From: Hymenopus coronatus
Taxonomy: Eukaryota; Arthropoda; Insecta; Mantodea; Hymenopodidae
Length of the DNA: 64,000 bases
Assembly (NCBI GenBank): GCA_030762935.1
Contig: CM060899.1
Span: 66,762,501 to 66,826,500 of the forward strand
Direction of reading: 5' to 3'
Below, piece by piece: positions 10,301 through 21,183 of the stretch. A model generated the notes under the pieces. It did not search any database. It was given only the letters and a program-made list of their open reading frames with translations, and was not told the DNA's origin. Within the stretch, counting starts at the first letter, position 1, and each line of letters starts with the position of its first letter. The position numbers and the translations under genes are program-made.

Positions 10301-11178
10301 CATAAAAATGAGCTAAAACATTTAAAAGCTGTCTACGACCACGGTATAACAGCGCGAAAAAGTTTTTAAATATATACCGGTCCTGTAAATAGCCTAGCTA
10401 AAACATGTTATATAATATATCGTGGGTTCAAGTCCCGCCTTGGGCAGGTGTGTTTCTGGGTTTTTTGATATATGTATGTGTATTTGGAAGCAAAGAGCAA
10501 AAGGTAAATCAATTAGGTCAACAAAGGAAATGCATTTTGAAACAAAAACAACCAAACAAACAAACAAAAAGAAAACATATATTGCGTACTAAGAACTGTA
10601 AGCTATACTTATCACGTCAAGAATGTAGATTGGGAATACGTGACCCGCAGGGTCGAGTTTTTGCAAGCATTTGAGATCTTATAAGTAACTTATAGTTCGT
10701 GGTTAGCCAATTACTTTTTGGGTACTTGAAAAAACTGTAAAAAGAAACCGATAATAAATCAAAATTGCTTTTAAATTTTGATATTGATTAAGAAAACTGA
10801 ATTCTTGATGTGAACAAATGAAAGGCTTCATCTAAATTGTATGAACAAGGCCTTCTTATACACTCTTTTGTTAATGAATTTTGCAATAGATTCTCATCTT
10901 GAAGTAGCACATGTCTTGAGTGTTACGTCATTTCCTAATTGCACTGTAAGTATTGACCTCTTACTGAGGTACTTACAGTGCTTGTTGGCATGACAATTAA
11001 TGAACAAATTGTAACTTTAGATTACATTATCAAATATGTGATCAGAATGATTAACTTACATATCCAAGTGCTTCAAAAAGGAATATATACCACTTATCAA
11101 CACTAAATGTTGGTGGAGTTTCTTAGCTCTCGAGAACAAGTGTGTTTCGTGCCCTCTGTTGTGATACTGTGTGCTTAC
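10301..11178. other. Intronic AT-rich sequence next to the Beat-like exon
   Basis: Downstream intron on the gene strand. It contains a tRNA-like B box (GGGTTCAAGTCCCGCC, 10427-10442, plus strand) resembling the SINE E head, and a long hairpin at 10941-10981. No further exon was recognised. Confidence 0.5.
10941..10981. repeat. Perfect-armed hairpin near the exon donor
   Basis: GCACTGTAAGT (10941-10951) pairs exactly with ACTTACAGTGC (10971-10981). Inside, ACCTC pairs with GAGGT around loop TTACT, with a 4-nt bulge. Sixteen paired bases in 41 nt. It belongs to no other recognised repeat. Confidence 0.8.
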
Positions 11179-11443
11179 CCTGAACTCTATCCGCCCTGGA
11201 TTTGCTCGGGGGCACTGTTTCTCTGCTCTCGAGCACAGGTGCCTTTTGGGGTTTATCTCCCTCGACGCTTTCCTCGTTGCTCCTCCAGTACACCGTCGCG
11301 ATCGTGGCTAGACATTTGAGCTTCATATCTCCTCGCCTGAAGTGCTTTCCTTTAACACGAAACTCCAATCCGAGAACAGACGTCTCTAAGCCTTCCCGTC
11401 CGGAGTAGATGATCTCGGGTCCACGGAGGAAAGATGCATCTGC
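11179..11443 (-). CDS. Internal exon, Beat-like immunoglobulin domain (C-terminal part)
   Basis: On the minus strand a pyrimidine-rich acceptor TTTCTGTTGACAG precedes a 265-bp open exon that ends CAGG/GTAAGC. It starts in phase 0, exactly what the exon at 24030-24163 requires, and ends in phase 1. The 88 codons run ADASFLRGPEIIYSG, then LGLEFRVKGKHFRRGDM, KLKCLATIATVYW, then an acidic tail with SNEESVEGDKPQKAPVLES and RADRVQ. The KLKC cysteine would close the disulfide with the VNC cysteine of the upstream exon, so one Ig fold is split by an intron. The RRGDMKLKC..A and WxSNEESVE pattern is typical of insect Beat proteins. GC content is clearly above the surrounding DNA. The following exon and stop codon were not found in the lower 11 kb and probably lie outside the window. 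Confidence 0.87.
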
Positions 11444-11477
11444 CTGTCAACAGAAATCAAAATAACAATAACTTTAA

Positions 11478-11530
11478 TGTTATTATTAATATTATTATTA
11501 TTATTATTATTATTACTATTATTATTATTG
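11478..11530. repeat. (ATT)n microsatellite
   Basis: ATTATTATT run with minor interruptions just upstream of the exon acceptor on the minus strand. Confidence 0.9.
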
Positions 11531-11614
11531 CACTAGGCTAAATCGGTAGTCAAATCTCTTAAAAGCCAGCTACCAAAATTAAAATTATACACGCATTTCT
11601 GAATAAATATTTTT

Positions 11615-11838
11615 ACTTTCTCTACACGTATTATGTAAATCATGTATAGAGAAGATATTTAATGCACCCAAAAATATAATACCGAAATTTCACCGGAAAT
11701 ACATGCTTTGGGTCCCCCTGAATCCAGAAAAAGCATTTTTGGAACAAAACTCCGTGTGTGTGCGTGTGTACTGTGGACAGCATATCTCAAAAATGAAAAG
11801 ACCATTAAATACCAAACTTAGCACTTTACCAACATCTA
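11615..11838 (-). mobile_element. Family H 3'-end fragment
   Basis: ACTTTCTCTACACGTATTAT hairpin start. It is truncated after CCAAACTTAGCACTTTACC. A 65-bp unrelated spacer separates it from the next copy. Confidence 0.85.
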
Positions 11839-11903
11839 AAAATAAAATATCCTCTACTTTCGTATGCATTAAAGAGAAAATAAACGATTCCGAGGACTTT
11901 TTT

Positions 11904-12878
11904 GCTTTCTCTACGTGCACTATGTACATTGTGTATAGAGAAGGTATTGCATTCCAGCAAAAATTCGATACCGAGATTTTACCAGAAATACAGGTTTTAG
12001 GGTCCTCTGTATAAAAAAAGGTATTTTTAGAAAAAGGTGTGTGTGTTTGCGAACATGATAACTCAAAACCGAAAGTCGGTAAAATACCAGACTTGGTATT
12101 TAAGTTTAGTATTACCAGGGATGCGACACGAGGATGCTGAAGAAAATCCCCCATTACAAACTACACTTTAAATGAAAAAAAAATCGTGTATTTAATTTTC
12201 TCAAAAATGGCTCTAATGATTGTCATTAAAATACTGTGCACGTAAAGGAACCTCAAGCCTGATAGAGAGGCATCTGAGCAAAATTAAGCGGTCTTTCACG
12301 CCCAATTTGGAATGGGAGGCTGAGAACCACAGCAGTTAAAGAGCGTCCATAAATATCACGCCATTTATTTAAAATCCCGTAGATACATAAAGCTATTTAC
12401 TCGGCAAATAAAATTCATATGTTTAATTTCCTCTAAAAGCCTATTTATTGTCCACGAATTTTACTGAATAACGTAACTGTAAACCGTAAGAGATAGACAA
12501 AGACTTACTGCACGAAAAATGTAGATGTCGTTAAAACACACAATTTATGTCATATACAGATTTTTTTTTTCGTAGACTTGACCACTTTTGAGATATTCCT
12601 TGTTATTTGTTTCAGCTTTAAAATATTTATACTTTTCTGAATTGAAATTTGTCAACTCCTGTCCATACAAACAAAGGAACTTCAGTCACATAGCAACCAG
12701 CTTTTGACTATCACTTTAACCTATTGTACTCCCTTACTTCGCTTAAAAGGAAGCAGGTAATAAGACTATTTCTGCTAATGTTTTTCTCGATTAGCATGAA
12801 GCATATAGAAGCATAAGTTTTTTAACAATAATTTGTTGCAGAGATGTAGAGAAAGTCATGTGAATGGAACTCATCAGA
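11904..12878 (-). mobile_element. Family H, reverse copy with a SINE A fragment inside
   Basis: Hairpin CTACGTGCACTATGTACATT at the outer end and AATGGAACTCATCAGA at the other. The SINE at 12238-12368 interrupts TTAAAATACTGT. Confidence 0.9.
12238..12368 (+). mobile_element. SINE A, 5'-truncated copy with TSD
   Basis: Starts GCACGTAAAGGAACCTCAAG and ends at CGCCATTTA; the tRNA head is missing. The flanks TTAAAATACTGT (12226-12237) and TTAAAATCCCGT (12369-12380) are a 12-bp duplication with two mismatches. 5' truncation with TSDs fits LINE-type reverse transcription. Confidence 0.85.
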
Positions 12879-12890
12879 TTTTTTTTTTTT

Positions 12891-13480
12891 AGATATTCCT
12901 TGTTATTTGTTTCAGATTTAAGATACTTCACGGAGATTTGTAAACCCCTGGCCATGAATAGAAATATATTTTAACCACGTGGCAACCTGCTGTTAAAAGA
13001 TTTGACTATTTCTTTAGTCCAACGTACTCCCTTATTTAGGCTCCACTTACAAGCAAGTAATTAAAATAATTTCGATTATCATCTAGGCGGCCCGGGTTCG
13101 ATACCAGACGCCCGCATATGGGATTCGTGGTGAATGAAGCGCAATCTAGCTGGTTTTCTCAGTTTCCCCCGCCACTCATTTCACCAATTGCTCCATCATC
13201 AACTTTCCAACTATCAATTTCGCTTACATTTCACATCATCACTCCCTCATGCTTATGCTTGACTAAAGGCCGACCCCTCGTAACAGGTTCTCCTTTCAGT
13301 GATTTCGTGCCGTTGGCTCCCCGACAGGCTTCTGACCCCGACAGGCTCGGGGAAGTCAGTCCTAAAACTACGGGGAGGGTAAGTCGATTTACGACACGAA
13401 TTAGAAACAGAAAAATAAGCTGTTTAACAATAATTTGTTACAATGGTGTAGAAAAAGTTAGGTGAATTTAGCGCATCAGA
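12891..13480 (-). mobile_element. Family H, reverse 5' portion split by SINE B
   Basis: AGATATTCCTTGTTATTTG up to AATTTCGATTATC, then the SINE, then TAAGCTGTTTAACAATAATT to GCGCATCAGA. Confidence 0.8.
13082..13412 (+). mobile_element. SINE B copy, 5'-truncated within the tRNA head
   Basis: Begins near the B box GGGTTCGATACC. It then has CGCATATGGGATTCGTGGTG, GGTTTTCTCAGTTTCCCCCG, GGCCGACCCCTCGTAACAGG and GGCTCCCCGACAGGCTTCTG, a longer body than the other copies. The 115-codon frame here is not a gene. Confidence 0.75.
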
Positions 13481-13485
13481 TTTTT

Positions 13486-14250
13486 ACTTTCTCTACACGT
13501 ACTATGTGCATAGTGTATAGAGAAGGTATTGCACTCCCCCAAAAATTCGATACGGAGATTTCACCGGAAATATATGTTTTAAGACGCCTTGTTTCCAAAA
13601 ATAACATTTCCAGAAAAAGGTCCGCGTGTGTGTCCGTGTGTCTGTGAAAGTCGGAAAAATACCAAACTTGGTATTTAAGTTTAGTATCTTTCAAGGATGA
13701 GACACGAAAATTTTGAGAAAAATCCCCCCACCGCAAACTACCCTTTACATGGAGCTTTTTTTGAAAAAAAAATGATTTTCTTAAAAATGGCTCTAACGAT
13801 TTTGATTAAAATAGCGTATATTAAAGATATTTACCTGACAAATAAAATGTATATCTTGAATTTTCTGGGTCAAACCTCTGAAGACTACTTTATTCTGGAT
13901 GAATTTACTGAATTTTGCATAACTGTCAAACTGTAAGAGATGGGCAAAAACTTAACACACAAAAACTATAGAGCATGTTAAAACACACAATTTATGTTGT
14001 AGTCATTTTTTTCGTGTAGTTGATCGGTTTTTATATATTCCTTGTTTTTGGTTCCAGCTTTGAAAAACGTATATTTTTCTCATACAGGAAGTTGTCAACT
14101 CCTGTCCAAACAAACAAAGGAACTTCAGTCACATAGCAACCAGCTTTTGACTGTCACTTTAATTTATTGTACTCCCTTATTAAGCATTAGCTTTTAAACA
14201 ATAATTTGTTGCAGAAATGTAGAGAAAGTCATGTGAATGTAACGCATCAG
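13486..14250 (-). mobile_element. Family H, complete reverse copy
   Basis: Hairpin ACTTTCTCTACACGTACTAT at the outer end and ATGTAACGCATCAG at the other. It lies 5 bp from the preceding reverse copy, head to tail. Confidence 0.92.
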
Positions 14251-14747
14251 GTTTTTTAATCTAGGGTTATAATGGACGCTGTTACATTTTGTTTTAGATA
14301 CAGGGATTCACCGAAGCGCTGCCAGGCTCATCCTGTTAGGATAATAGCAAGTTATAGAGAATATTGCATTTATGTTATACTGGGCATTGTAAATAATGCA
14401 GTATGCTAATTTAGCCCACTACGAACTGCGTTGATGAACCAAAGCTGGAGGTCACAAATTCTCGCACTACATAAAAAATTCTGTCAGCAACCAATAAATC
14501 ACCTGAGGAGGCATGCAAATCAAATATGATTCGTACGTTGTCAATATTCATTGTTGTTCTGTCATAATAGAATCAACAATATTGCGCAAGTATACAATTA
14601 TGCATTGTCTATATTCAAGAGTGTAAAATCCAAACTGGTGTGTGGGTCGTGCAACATAATCGAGAGAAAATATCGGCTCACAAATGTAAGGTTGTGTGCT
14701 ATTATTCTCCAAACATATATAATACAAAGACTGATTAATTAAAACAA
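14251..14747. other. Unassigned AT-rich stretch
   Basis: Two short overlapping frames on opposite strands at 14548-14766 have no recognisable domain. No repeat match was seen. Confidence 0.4.
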
Positions 14748-15304
14748 TCTGATGTGATCCATTCACATGACTTTCTCTACAACAAATTATTGTTAAAAAG
14801 CTTATACTTATATTTACTTCATGCTAATCGAGAAAAAAAAAATAGCAGGAATAGTTTTATTACTTATTTCCTTGGAAGTAGAAGCAAAATAACGGAAAGA
14901 AATGATCAACTCCACGAAAAAGATATAAATTGCGTGTTTTAACGTGCTCTACATTTTTTGTGTGGTAAATTTTTGTCCAACTCCTACGGTTTAGCAGTTA
15001 TCCAAGATTTCGTGAAATTCATCCAGAATAAAGCAGCCTTTAGAGGCTATTCCCAGAAAATACAAAATATAGATTTTATCTGTCAGGAAAATATCTTTAA
15101 TATACGATATTTTAATCAAAATCGTTATAGCCAGTTTTTAGAAAATCACAATTTTCGAGAAAAATTCCATGTAAAGTGTAGCTTGGGGTGGGAGGACTTT
15201 TATCAAAATCTTTGTGTCGCATCCCTGGAGGATACTAAACTTAAATACGAAGTTTGGTGTTTTACCAACTTTTCTTTTTTGGGGTATCGTGTACACAGAC
15301 ACAC

Positions 15305-15373
<69 letters not shown>

Positions 15374-15506
15374 CCTTTTTGGGAAAATGCTTTTTTTGGA
15401 TTCAGGGACCCTCAAACATATATTTCCGGTGAAATCTCAGTATCAAAATTTTTGGTGTAGTGCAATACCTTTTGTATACACTACGTACATATTACGTGTA
15501 AAGAAA
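14748..15506 (+). mobile_element. Family H, complete forward copy with a long CA tract
   Basis: TCTGATGTGATCCATTCAC start, (CA)n at 15310-15372, and 3' end TACGTACATATTACGTG. The 185-codon frame across it is repeat sequence, not a gene. The next forward copy starts 4 bp later. Confidence 0.92.
15300..15372. repeat. (CA)n microsatellite in a family H copy
   Basis: More than 30 CA units at the standard core position. Confidence 0.97.
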
Positions 15507-15510
15507 AAAA

Positions 15511-16357
15511 TCTGATGTGTACCATTCACATGACTCTCTCCATATCTCTGCAAAAATAATTCTTAAAAAGCTTATACTTCTATTTACTTTATGCTAATCA
15601 GACAAAAATAGCAGAAATAGTCTTATTACTCGCTTCCTTGTAAGTAGAAGCGAAATAAGGGACAACCGTAGGTTAAAGTGATAGCCAAAAGCTGCTTGCT
15701 ATGTCAATGAAGTTCCTTTGTTTATATCGATAGGAGTTGAAAAATTCCTGTATGAGAAAAGTATACGTTTTTCATAGCAGAAACCAAAAATAAGTGATGT
15801 CACAAAAACGACGAACTCCACGAAAAACATGTATATAATATAAATTGTGTGTTTTAAAGTGCTCTACATTTTTTCTGTAGTAAGTGTTTGTCCATCTCTT
15901 ACGGTTTAGCAGTTATTCAAAATTTAGTAAAATTCATCCAGAATAAACTACTCTTCAGAGGCTATTCCCAGAAAATTAAAGATATACATTTCATTTGTCA
16001 GTTAAATATGTTTAATATCCGAAATTTTAATCAAAATCGTTAGAGCCATTTTTGAGAAAATAAAAAATTTCGAAAAAAGTTCCATGTAAAGGGTAGTTGG
16101 GGGTGGGGGGATTTTTCTCTAAATCTTCGTGTCGCATCCCTGGAAGATACTAAACTTAAATACCAAGCTTGGTATTTTACCGACTTTTCGTTTTTGAGTT
16201 ATCGTGTTCACAGGCACACGGACCTTTTTGTGAAAATGTTTTTTTGGATATTGGGGACCCTAAAACATATATTTCCGGTGAAATCTCGGTATCGAATTTT
16301 TGGTGGAGTGCAATACTTTCTCTATACACTATGTACATAGTGCGTATGGAGAAAGTA
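15511..16357 (+). mobile_element. Family H, complete forward copy (tandem partner)
   Basis: TCTGATGTGTACCATTCAC start and a 3' hairpin with ACTATGTACATAGT followed by GTATGGAGAAAGT. It closely resembles 21184-22036 and 32036-32840. Confidence 0.93.
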
Positions 16358-16385
16358 ATAAAAACGACATACACACATACACACA

Positions 16386-16950
16386 CTGGTTGACAAAAGT
16401 TTCCGGATACTCAGTGAGAATAATTTTATATTTCTGTAACCTTATATACAGGTGGAGCATTTAACTTGAAAATGTAAAATATCTCCAAAAATGTAAATTG
16501 AGTTTTATTTATGGACGCTCTGTAATTGTTGTGGTTCTCAGCGTCCCATTCTAAATTGGGCGTGAAAGACCGCTTAATTTTGCTCAGCGGTCTCTCTATC
16601 TGGCTTGAGGTTCTTTTACGTGCCGTAAATCTACGACACGGGACCAACGGCTTTACTTTCCTTCCGAAGGAAGCCATGCTAAGGATTTTTACACCCGAAA
16701 AAAATGCTTCGTCCTCCGCCAGGTTTGAACCCGTGACCTTGGGTATATGAACTATGCATGGTAACCATTCTACCACAAAGGGTGACGTATCTCCAAAACT
16801 AAACGCTGTAAAAAGAAACGTCTTGAATAAAAGTTGCTTGATAAAATGGAGGAAAGTGGATGGCATTTGTTATGTTTTCATTGGTAAAGTTTTGGAGGGT
16901 AATTTGAGTGTCAAGGTACGTTTTTAAATGAAACCAACAGCATGCACTAG
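16386..16950. repeat. Unclassified dispersed repeat, hosts SINE A
   Basis: 16800-16905 (AAGAAACGTCTTGAATAAAA, GGATGGCATTTGTTATG) recurs at 43026-43115. The left part TTGACAAAAGTTTCCGGATA resembles the end of a DNA transposon, but no transposase was read. SINE A is inserted at 16491-16787. Confidence 0.5.
16491..16787 (-). mobile_element. SINE A, full-length copy with 11-bp TSD
   Basis: Flanked by TATCTCCAAAA at 16480-16490 and 16788-16798. The body is as in the copy at 3771-4068, including TTCCTTCCGAAGGAAGCC and the B box (reverse) GGTTTGAACCC. The A box has decayed (TACCACAAAGGG side). Confidence 0.9.
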
Positions 16951-16954
16951 AGTC

Positions 16955-17331
16955 ACCTGATAAGTCCCGGGCCTATCAATGAAAACAGCATTCAAAAACT
17001 TTATTTTTTTTTATTTCTCAACATAATCTCCATAAAGGCTAATACATTTGTCATATCGGTGTTCTAATTTAATTAAACCATCCCAGTAGTGCGATTTATC
17101 AAGGTCCTCAAAATAGCTGTTTACCGCATCAATGACTACTCGTTGCTGAGGAATCTTCATCCTACAAGAATTTTTTTGAGGTTTGGGAACAGGTGGTGTC
17201 ACTGGGTGCTAGATCTGACAAATAGAGTGGATGTTCAAGCAATTCCAATTTTAATTCGCACATTTTTCCCATTGCAATGAGTGAACGATGGACCGGAGCA
17301 TTGTCGTGATGAAACAAGATTTATCTTTCTT

Positions 17332-17365
<34 letters not shown>

Positions 17366-17566
17366 CAAATGAGGTGTTTTTTCTTTTCACCTCATCACTC
17401 AAACGTTGCAGTAAGCTTGCGCAGTATTCACCAATGTTACTTTTATCTTTTTTCTAGTAACCAACCAAAATAATTCCCTGTGCTTCCCAGAAAACCCTCG
17501 ACATAACCTCATTAGCTGACAAAATTGACTTTGGCCTTTTTGGAGCTGGTTCACCTGGCGCAAGCC
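16955..17566 (-). pseudogene. Mariner transposase remnant (C-terminal two-thirds)
   Basis: The minus-strand frames give WLAPGEPAPK, HHDNAPVHRS (second catalytic Asp), then LAPSD (third Asp of DD34D). After a frameshift they continue VVIDAVNSYFEDLDKS..WDGL..YGDYVEK and stop, a normal mariner C-terminus. The 3' end has CCTGATAAGTCCCGGGCC as a likely terminal repeat. Damage: an in-frame stop after ILVGY, a homopolymer of about 35 bp (17328-17363) in the middle of the catalytic domain, a frameshift after the third Asp, and loss of the N-terminal third at the junction with family H near 17570. Confidence 0.85.
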
Positions 17567-17572
17567 ACTGTT

Positions 17573-17839
17573 TTTTCTCAAAATCTTCGTGTCGGATCCC
17601 TGAAAGCTACTGAACTTAAATACCAAGTTTGGTACTTTACTGAGTTTTTGTTTTTGAGTTATCGTGTTCAAAGGTACACGGACACACACAAACACACACA
17701 GACCTTTTTCCAAAAATTGTTTTTTGGATACTGTGGGACCCTAAACAGTGTATTTCCAGTGCGATCTTGGTATCGATTTTTTGGTTGCATTACAATACTT
17801 TCTCTATTCACTATGTATATAGTACATGTAGAGAAAGTA
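17573..17839 (+). mobile_element. Family H, forward 3'-end fragment
   Basis: From CTCAAAATCTTCGTGTCGGA to the hairpin ACTATGTATATAGTACATG. Confidence 0.88.
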
Positions 17840-17845
17840 AAAACT

Positions 17846-18038
17846 CACTACCAGAATACATTTAAAACACACAATTTAAACAATGTGCATTTTTTCGTAG
17901 AGTTAACCGTTTCTGAGATATTCCTTGTTATTGGTTTGAGTTGTAAACTACTCAAACTATCTCTTTTGTTCCACTCCACCAATTTGAATGACAAACGCAT
18001 AGCGACATCTTTTAAAAATTTGACGGTTACTAAAGCCT
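17846..18038 (-). mobile_element. Family H, reverse internal fragment
   Basis: ACACACAATTTAAACAATG, TTTTTTCGTAGAGTT and GAGATATTCCTTGTTATTGG match the middle of reverse copies. It is the diverged subtype. Confidence 0.7.
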
Positions 18039-18524
18039 AAGTTTATCTAGACAGATAAAAGAATATTTTGAAAGAGTAGAATAAAGCAGTGAAAAGACTG
18101 CTTGTGTCACAACATGTAACTTGTGCTTAGATGTCTATAGACAAAATAAATAGCATAATGGTTTAATTTACGTAGCATAACGAAACATGAATTCCGGAAC
18201 AATTACGATATGATGTAATCATCCCATTCCATAACCACTAATTTAGTAAATCCATCATTAATGATGCATATGTAGAGTAAATTGATTAATTTAATCCTTT
18301 AAATTTAAAGGGACCAAAACCGCTCATGGTGAGTAAATAAAATGAGTAATTCTAAATAATGACCTGGCTCATCCATAAACTGTGCGATAGGAAGCGCGTG
18401 ATCCCCGATACGAATATTCTGAGAGTCGGAGATTCTAAGATGCTTATAGGGCTATTTGGATAAGTGGTCTCGAAAACTGCAATATGTAGCAAGGAGTGAC
18501 ATTTTTGCTACAATAGTAAAACAT
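18039..18524. other. Unassigned AT-rich stretch
   Basis: No coding frame or repeat match was recognised. Confidence 0.4.
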
Positions 18525-19407
18525 GTGATGTGTTACACTCATATGACTTTCTCTAGCTGTTCTACAAACTTCATACATAAGATTCTTCTTCTTTCTGCAC
18601 CTTGCTAATCGTGGTACTCATTAGCACAATGTTCTTATTATTTAGTTCCGTATAAATAGGCAGAAAATAAGGGAATACACTAGGCTAAACCAATAGTCAA
18701 ATGTTTTAAAAGCTGTCGTTATGCGATTGTCATTACAAATCGCTTCTTTTCATGGCCAGGAGTAAAACAAAAGAAAAACGGTCTGAGAAAAGTATAAGTA
18801 CTTCACAACTGAAACTAATAACAATGAATACCTGAAAACGGTAAGCTCCACGAGAAAAATGTATGTGACATAACTTTTGTATTTTAACAAGACCTACATT
18901 TTTTGTATACTAAGTTTTTGTCTATCTCTTACGGTTTACTAGTTATGCCAAATTAAGGAAAGTTCGTCCAGAATAAACAGGTCTTTAGAAGCTATTCCCA
19001 GAAAATTCAAGATATACATTTTATTTGTCAGGTAAATATCTTTAATATACGATATTTTAATCAAAATCGTTAGAGCCATTTTGAAGAAAATCAAAATTTT
19101 CGAAAAACGTTCCATGTAAAGGGTAGTCTGGGGTAGGGGATTTTTCTCAAAATCTTCGTGGAAGATACTGAACTTAAATACCACGTTTGGTATTTTAGCT
19201 ACTTTTCGTTTTTCAGTTATCGTGTTCACAGACACACGGACACACACACACACACACACACATGGACCTTTTTCTGGAAATGCTTTTTTTGGATTCAGGG
19301 GGTCCTAAAACATGTATTTCTGGTGAAATCTCGACATTGAATTTTTGGGTGGAATGCAATACTTCTCTATCCCTATGTACATTGTACATACGGGGCCAGA
19401 GAAAGTA
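18525..19407 (+). mobile_element. Family H, complete forward copy (subtype with GGGGCCAGAG end)
   Basis: Start GATGTGTTACACTCATATG and 3' end CCCTATGTACATTGTACATA. It closely matches 56561-57442 and defines a second subtype. Confidence 0.9.
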
Positions 19408-19431
19408 AAAATCCGAAAATACTGTTAGTGT

Positions 19432-19452
19432 GTGTGTGTGTGTGTGTGTGTA
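19432..19452. repeat. (GT)n microsatellite
   Basis: About ten GT units outside any H copy. Confidence 0.9.
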
Positions 19453-19991
19453 CGTTACGTAAGGGTATTCCCAACTGCAGCCCTAGACGGTACATGTCGT
19501 ATCACGGGGTTATACGTTATCTAAAAGGAGGATATAAATTATATCCAATATAATATAAATTACACTAAGAGGGGACAAATGTACATTTCAAACACGTCTA
19601 AGTAGCCGAGTTGTCACGAGCTGACGAGCGACCCAGGTAGGATAGTACCGTTAAGGGCAGGGCATTGCACTAAAGGGGTGAGGTTACACTGTCCGAAAGT
19701 GGACATAGCAAGGAAGAGAAACAATTCCCTTGCTGGTTGAGCAACACTTCTGGCACTAGGCATGGAATATCCGCGGAGCTAAGATGTGATATTTCGGTCC
19801 GTGGTGGAGTCGAAATAGTGTTAATTTAATACGGATCAGAATACGAACGAAACACTGCACCAAAAGACGGTCAAAAGCAATGAGTAATAATAGACGCGAT
19901 CGAGTAAAGCGTAACTTAAGAGTAGAACATTTATGAGGAATGCATGTGTTCGAAACGGTCGAACCAAATGAATAAATGAGTTCGATAATAC
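19453..19991. other. Unassigned stretch left of the TIR transposon
   Basis: No coding frame above background. It gives the flank of the transposon at 19992. Confidence 0.4.
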
Positions 19992-20094
19992 AGGGTGGTC
20001 TAAAAATATATACACTGTTTAATGGTTCATAGCTTGCAAACTAATTGGCGGAAATGTCTCAATTTTGTGAAAGTGTAGCTTAAAGCCCAACTTA

Positions 20095-21043
20095 CAGATA
20101 TAACTGTAGGTGCTTGAAATGGTCACCATTAACATCCATACACAGACGATGCCTCCAAACTGCAGCACGAACTACTGACTGCAACGTGTTCAGTTGGATA
20201 TCAGCACATGAATGTACGATACATTCTTATAGATTATCCAATGTGCGTGGCTTTTGTCCACAAATGACATCCTTTAGTGTTCCCCATAGGTAAAAATCCA
20301 GGTCTGGGAAACGTAGTGGATACTCTACATCACCTCTTTGGCCTATCCACCATGCAGGTAGATTTTCTTTGAGATACTCCCTGACACGATTATGATAGTG
20401 GGTTGGTGCACCATCTTGTTGGAAGTAAAACCTTTCGTCCCCTACAAGTCTCGGGGGGCAGGTAAAATGAATGTCTCAAGATTCTTAAGGTACACCTCAC
20501 TGGTAGCTGTCAAAGAAGAACGGCCCAATCAAAACCCAGTAAGACAACCCACATCTCACATTCACGGCTTTGTCTACATGGACGTTCGGATTTTCGGCGG
20601 ACCAGTAGACGCAATTGTGGCGGTTTACTGTACCATTGAGTTCGAACTGTGCCGTATCAGACCACACAATCGTCTCCGAAAACACTTCATCGTTGTGCAC
20701 CATGTTATTGAACCACTTGCAGTACTCCATTCTACGATCGGGGTCGCCCTTGTTCATTGCATGCAGCAATCTTGGGATGTAGCGCTTTCACTTTCCAGTC
20801 TTCACAATGAGCCGAACACTTGAGCAACACAGATTTCTGTGGTGAGCGGGTGAATTGTTGTAACACGTGATGGGAGTTCGCTGGACTTGTTGCTGTTACA
20901 GGTCGTCCAGATCTCCAGCCGTCGACCTCAAACCTGTCTCGAATGCGCGCAATTGTTAAACGTGTCGGTGACTCTGTTTGATACTCATTTCGCCACTGGC
21001 GTTGAACCTCACTAATGTTTTCGTACCTAATGCACCACTTCAA
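20095..21043 (-). pseudogene. Transposase pseudogene, DUF4817 plus DDE domain
   Basis: The N-terminal frame has VQRQWRNEYQTESPTRLTI and RSGRPVTATSP (helix-turn-helix, DUF4817), then RSPQKS. The next frame has ETIVWSDTAQFELNG (first Asp), NRHNCVYWSAENP, VNVRCGLSYWVLIGPFFF, then QQDGAPTHYHNRVREYL (second Asp). The third-Asp region reads RFPDLDFYLWG and looks two residues short of the usual SPDLxPLDFxLWG. After RTLDNL a stop interrupts the C-terminal part (ECIVHSCADIQ). The break between the N-terminal frame and the catalytic frame is near 20770. All three acidic positions can be pointed to, but the frames are broken. Confidence 0.85.
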
Positions 21044-21183
21044 AACTGAATTCCTTTCATTGAATGTAAGTCATGTTTACTCAAGTAACTAACCACAAAA
21101 GAATGCTTACGTATTTGGCGACTGTCATCAAACACCGCTTGTGTGGCAATTGCCGGATCTACAAACTATTATACTACCAAAAA

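Noticed and set aside
14958..15515. 185-codon open frame, and many 60-160 codon frames with SLYTMYIV, KTYISGEISV or HTHTHT-like peptides
   Set aside because: These recur wherever family H occurs, in either orientation. They come from the hairpin (ACTATGTACATAGT), the CCGGTGAAATCTC block and CA tracts. They are conserved because the DNA repeat is, and frames break at random positions.
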